A DNA stretch of 5,568 nt, from contig CALKHQ010000002.1 of NCBI GenBank assembly GCA_937988735.1, forward strand, positions 1 through 5,568. Reading direction: 5' to 3'. The notes below the pieces were generated by a model, which ran no database searches, had not been told where the DNA came from, and saw only the letters and a program-made list of their open reading frames with translations. This stretch comes from an uncultured Alphaproteobacteria bacterium. GTDB lineage: Bacteria > Pseudomonadota > Alphaproteobacteria > CALKHQ01. Below are positions 4,871 to 5,568 of this stretch, in pieces; position 1 is the first letter of the stretch; each line of letters starts with the position of its first letter. The position numbers and the translations under genes are program-made.

Positions 4871-4927
4871 TGTTTCTCATCGGGACTAGGACCGCTTGAC
4901 ATCAGTATCAAATCGGGAAACTATGAC
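4871..4927 (+). promoter_or_regulatory. Rightward early promoter and operator region (PR/OR-like)
   Basis: A perfect -35 (TTGACA, 4896-4901) is followed by weaker -10 choices: AACTAT (4919-4924, 17-base spacer) or TATGAC (4922-4927, 20-base spacer). The expected start near 4932 leaves about 22 bases of leader before the Cro-like gene. The region carries GTTTCTC (4872-4878), also present at 4319-4325, and AAATCGGGAAAC (4910-4921), also present at 4295-4306. The imperfect palindrome TTGACATCAGTATCAA (4896-4911) covers the -35. On the minus strand TTGATA (4911..4906), 17 bases before a poor TAGTCC, could drive the repressor, so the two promoters would overlap back to back. Confidence 0.65.
4910..4921. 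repeat. Right copy of the shared 12-base operator word
   Basis: AAATCGGGAAAC is identical to 4295-4306. Here it fills the spacer just before the -10 of the rightward promoter, so binding would compete with RNA polymerase. Confidence 0.6.
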
Positions 4928-4953
4928 CGCCACCTCACCGACGGAGATGGTCC

Positions 4954-5160
4954 ATGCGCCTCGAAGATTGGCGGAAACGGGAAGGGCTTTCATACCAGGG
5001 GCTGGCCGACCGTCTCGGCGTTGCGCGGGCCACCGCCTACCGCCTCTGCAAGAGATCGGATCGCCGCGCCCCGCCGCCGGACCTGATGGAGCGCATCGTT
5101 TCCGAGACAAGGGGCCGGGTTCGCCCGGAGGACTTCTACCAGCTGGCGGAGGCGTCATGA
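4954..5160 (+). CDS. Cro-like helix-turn-helix regulator
   Basis: The 68-residue protein is one small helix-turn-helix domain. It runs LEDWRKREGLSYQGLADRLGVARATAYRLCKR, with the first helix of the motif at about 14-21 and the recognition helix at about 24-32, followed by APPPDLMERIVSETRGRVRPEDFYQL. This layout is typical of Cro/XRE-type regulators in prophage immunity regions, where the tail P-D-L-M-x-R-I and V-x-P-x-D-F-Y recurs. The start ATG 4954 has GGAG 7 bases upstream. As the first gene after the rightward promoter and divergent from the repressor, it should shut off repressor synthesis during lytic growth by binding the shared operators. Its stop overlaps the next start by ATGA. Confidence 0.87.
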   Translation: MRLEDWRKREGLSYQGLADRLGVARATAYRLCKRSDRRAPPPDLMERIVSETRGRVRPEDFYQLAEAS

Positions 5161-5378
5161 GGGACGTGCTTGTCGGCATCGCCATCGTCGCGCTCACCGT
5201 GCTGGTCATGGCCGTCGGGCTGGCCGCGTTGTTCATGGGCCGCACCGACGTCATCCGCCTGATGCTGTGCGGGCTGGGGCTCGCCGGGCTCGCCTGGTTC
5301 GCCCATGAAATCATCTTCTGTATCCGCCGCTCCGCCGCCCATGCCCGCATGGCGCGCGACCTGGAGCGCCGTCAGTGA
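5157..5378 (+). CDS. Small two-helix membrane protein (73 aa)
   Basis: ATG 5157 overlaps the Cro-like stop (ATGA) and has GGAGG 4 bases upstream, so this start is preferred to longer readings through the cro gene. The protein has a hydrophobic helix at about 4-27 (VLVGIAIVALTVLVMAVGLAALFM), a short loop GRTDVIR, a second helix at about 35-56 (LMLCGLGLAGLAWFAHEIIFCI), and a basic tail (RRSAAHARMARDLERRQ) that should lie in the cytoplasm. No family is recognised. Its co-expression with Cro from the rightward promoter means it is made at once after derepression. It could belong to host takeover, lysis timing or exclusion, and the sequence does not choose between these. Confidence 0.8.
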   Translation: MRDVLVGIAIVALTVLVMAVGLAALFMGRTDVIRLMLCGLGLAGLAWFAHEIIFCIRRSAAHARMARDLERRQ

Positions 5379-5568
5379 TCCCAATCTGCCCAGGTGGGCC
5401 GATCCGCGCCGGCCGGTCGCCGGTAGTCCCCGTGTCAGGGGACCGTCCGCAACGGGCCGCCGGCGCTTCATCCCCGCCGGCGGCCACCCCGGAATACCAG
5501 TCCGCCCGCAGTGGGCGGCCTGTTTCGGTGTTTCCTCCCCAACTCGCGGCCGGCACCGCGCGCAGCGA
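5375..5568 (+). CDS. Doubtful partial open frame at the right edge
   Basis: GTG 5375 overlaps the previous stop by GTGA, the same junction type used twice in the leftward operon, and stays open to the window edge (64 codons). The translation is rich in Pro, Ala, Gly and Arg with no recognisable domain. The DNA contains three strong hairpins in a row. The start junction argues for a gene; composition and structure argue for a non-coding or regulatory stretch. Confidence 0.22.
   Translation, partial: MIPICPGGPIRAGRSPVVPVSGDRPQRAAGASSPPAATPEYQSARSGRPVSVFPPQLAAGTARS
5426..5443. other. Hairpin after the rightward genes (6-bp stem)
   Basis: GTCCCC-GTGTCA-GGGGAC forms a perfect 6-pair stem with a 6-base loop. 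It is the first of three closely spaced hairpins and has no T run, so it is not a simple terminator. Confidence 0.5.
5455..5485. other. Strong GC hairpin (perfect 11-bp stem)
   Basis: GGCCGCCGGCG pairs perfectly with CGCCGGCGGCC across a 9-base loop (CTTCATCCC). All but none of the 11 pairs are G-C, so the stem would be very stable in RNA. It may pause transcription, act in antitermination, or simply reflect high GC content. Confidence 0.55.
5502..5518 (+). terminator. Possible rightward terminator hairpin
   Basis: CCGCCC-GCAGT-GGGCGG is a perfect 6-pair GC stem, followed by CCTGTTTCGGTGTTTCC, which is only partly T-rich. It could be a weak intrinsic terminator for the cro transcript, comparable in place to lambda tR1. 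The lack of a proper T run keeps confidence low. Confidence 0.4.

Noticed and set aside
5311..5556. An 81-codon minus-strand frame at the right edge
   Set aside because: It is Gly/Arg/Pro-rich, runs opposite the end of the membrane gene and across the hairpins, and has no ribosome site or recognisable motif.

Overview
The window looks like the early and immunity region of a temperate phage (prophage) in a GC-rich bacterium. Base composition is high in G+C, codon third positions are almost all G/C, and short genes are packed with 1 to 8 base overlaps. A start in an alphaproteobacterial host is my best guess: the coiled-coil gene next to RecT carries an N-terminal GHNRPP-type motif, which I associate with alphaproteobacterial phage proteins. 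The host itself is not proven by anything here. No tRNA, rRNA, insertion sequence, integrase, attachment site or CRISPR array was seen.

Layout. From about 4254 down to base 1, everything is one leftward (minus-strand) operon. In transcription order it encodes a small zinc-ribbon protein, two tiny membrane proteins (75 and 50 aa), a conserved phage protein of unknown function (141 aa), a long coiled-coil protein (283 aa), a RecT/Bet-type single-strand annealing protein (329 aa), a DnaQ-like DEDDh exonuclease (209 aa), a Ref-type HNH nuclease (97 aa), and a conserved phage protein that runs off the left edge. Neighbouring genes overlap (ATGA, GTGA, TGATG) or lie 10-11 bases apart, so translation is probably coupled throughout.

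From 4255 to about 4953 lies a lambda-like control region: a leftward early promoter with operator-like palindromes, an intrinsic terminator at 4345-4370 for the repressor transcript, a leftward cI-like repressor gene (4420-4845), and a second operator/promoter region (about 4871-4927) that fires rightward. The two operator regions share an exact 12-base word (AAATCGGGAAAC at 4295-4306 and 4910-4921) and a GTTTCTC word, as expected for OL and OR bound by the same repressor. Rightward from 4954 are a Cro-like regulator (67-68 aa) and a 73 aa two-helix membrane protein. The last 190 bases hold only a doubtful open frame and three strong hairpins.

How it works together (inference): the repressor silences both early promoters in the lysogen. 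After derepression the Cro-like protein limits repressor synthesis, while the leftward operon supplies a DNA recombination/repair module (RecT annealing protein, 3'-5' type exonuclease, RecA-dependent-type nuclease) plus small host-interaction or membrane proteins. Two features stand out. The repressor is short, with a coiled-coil tail and no self-cleaving peptidase domain. The RecT neighbour is a DEDDh exonuclease and not the usual 5'-3' resecting nuclease.
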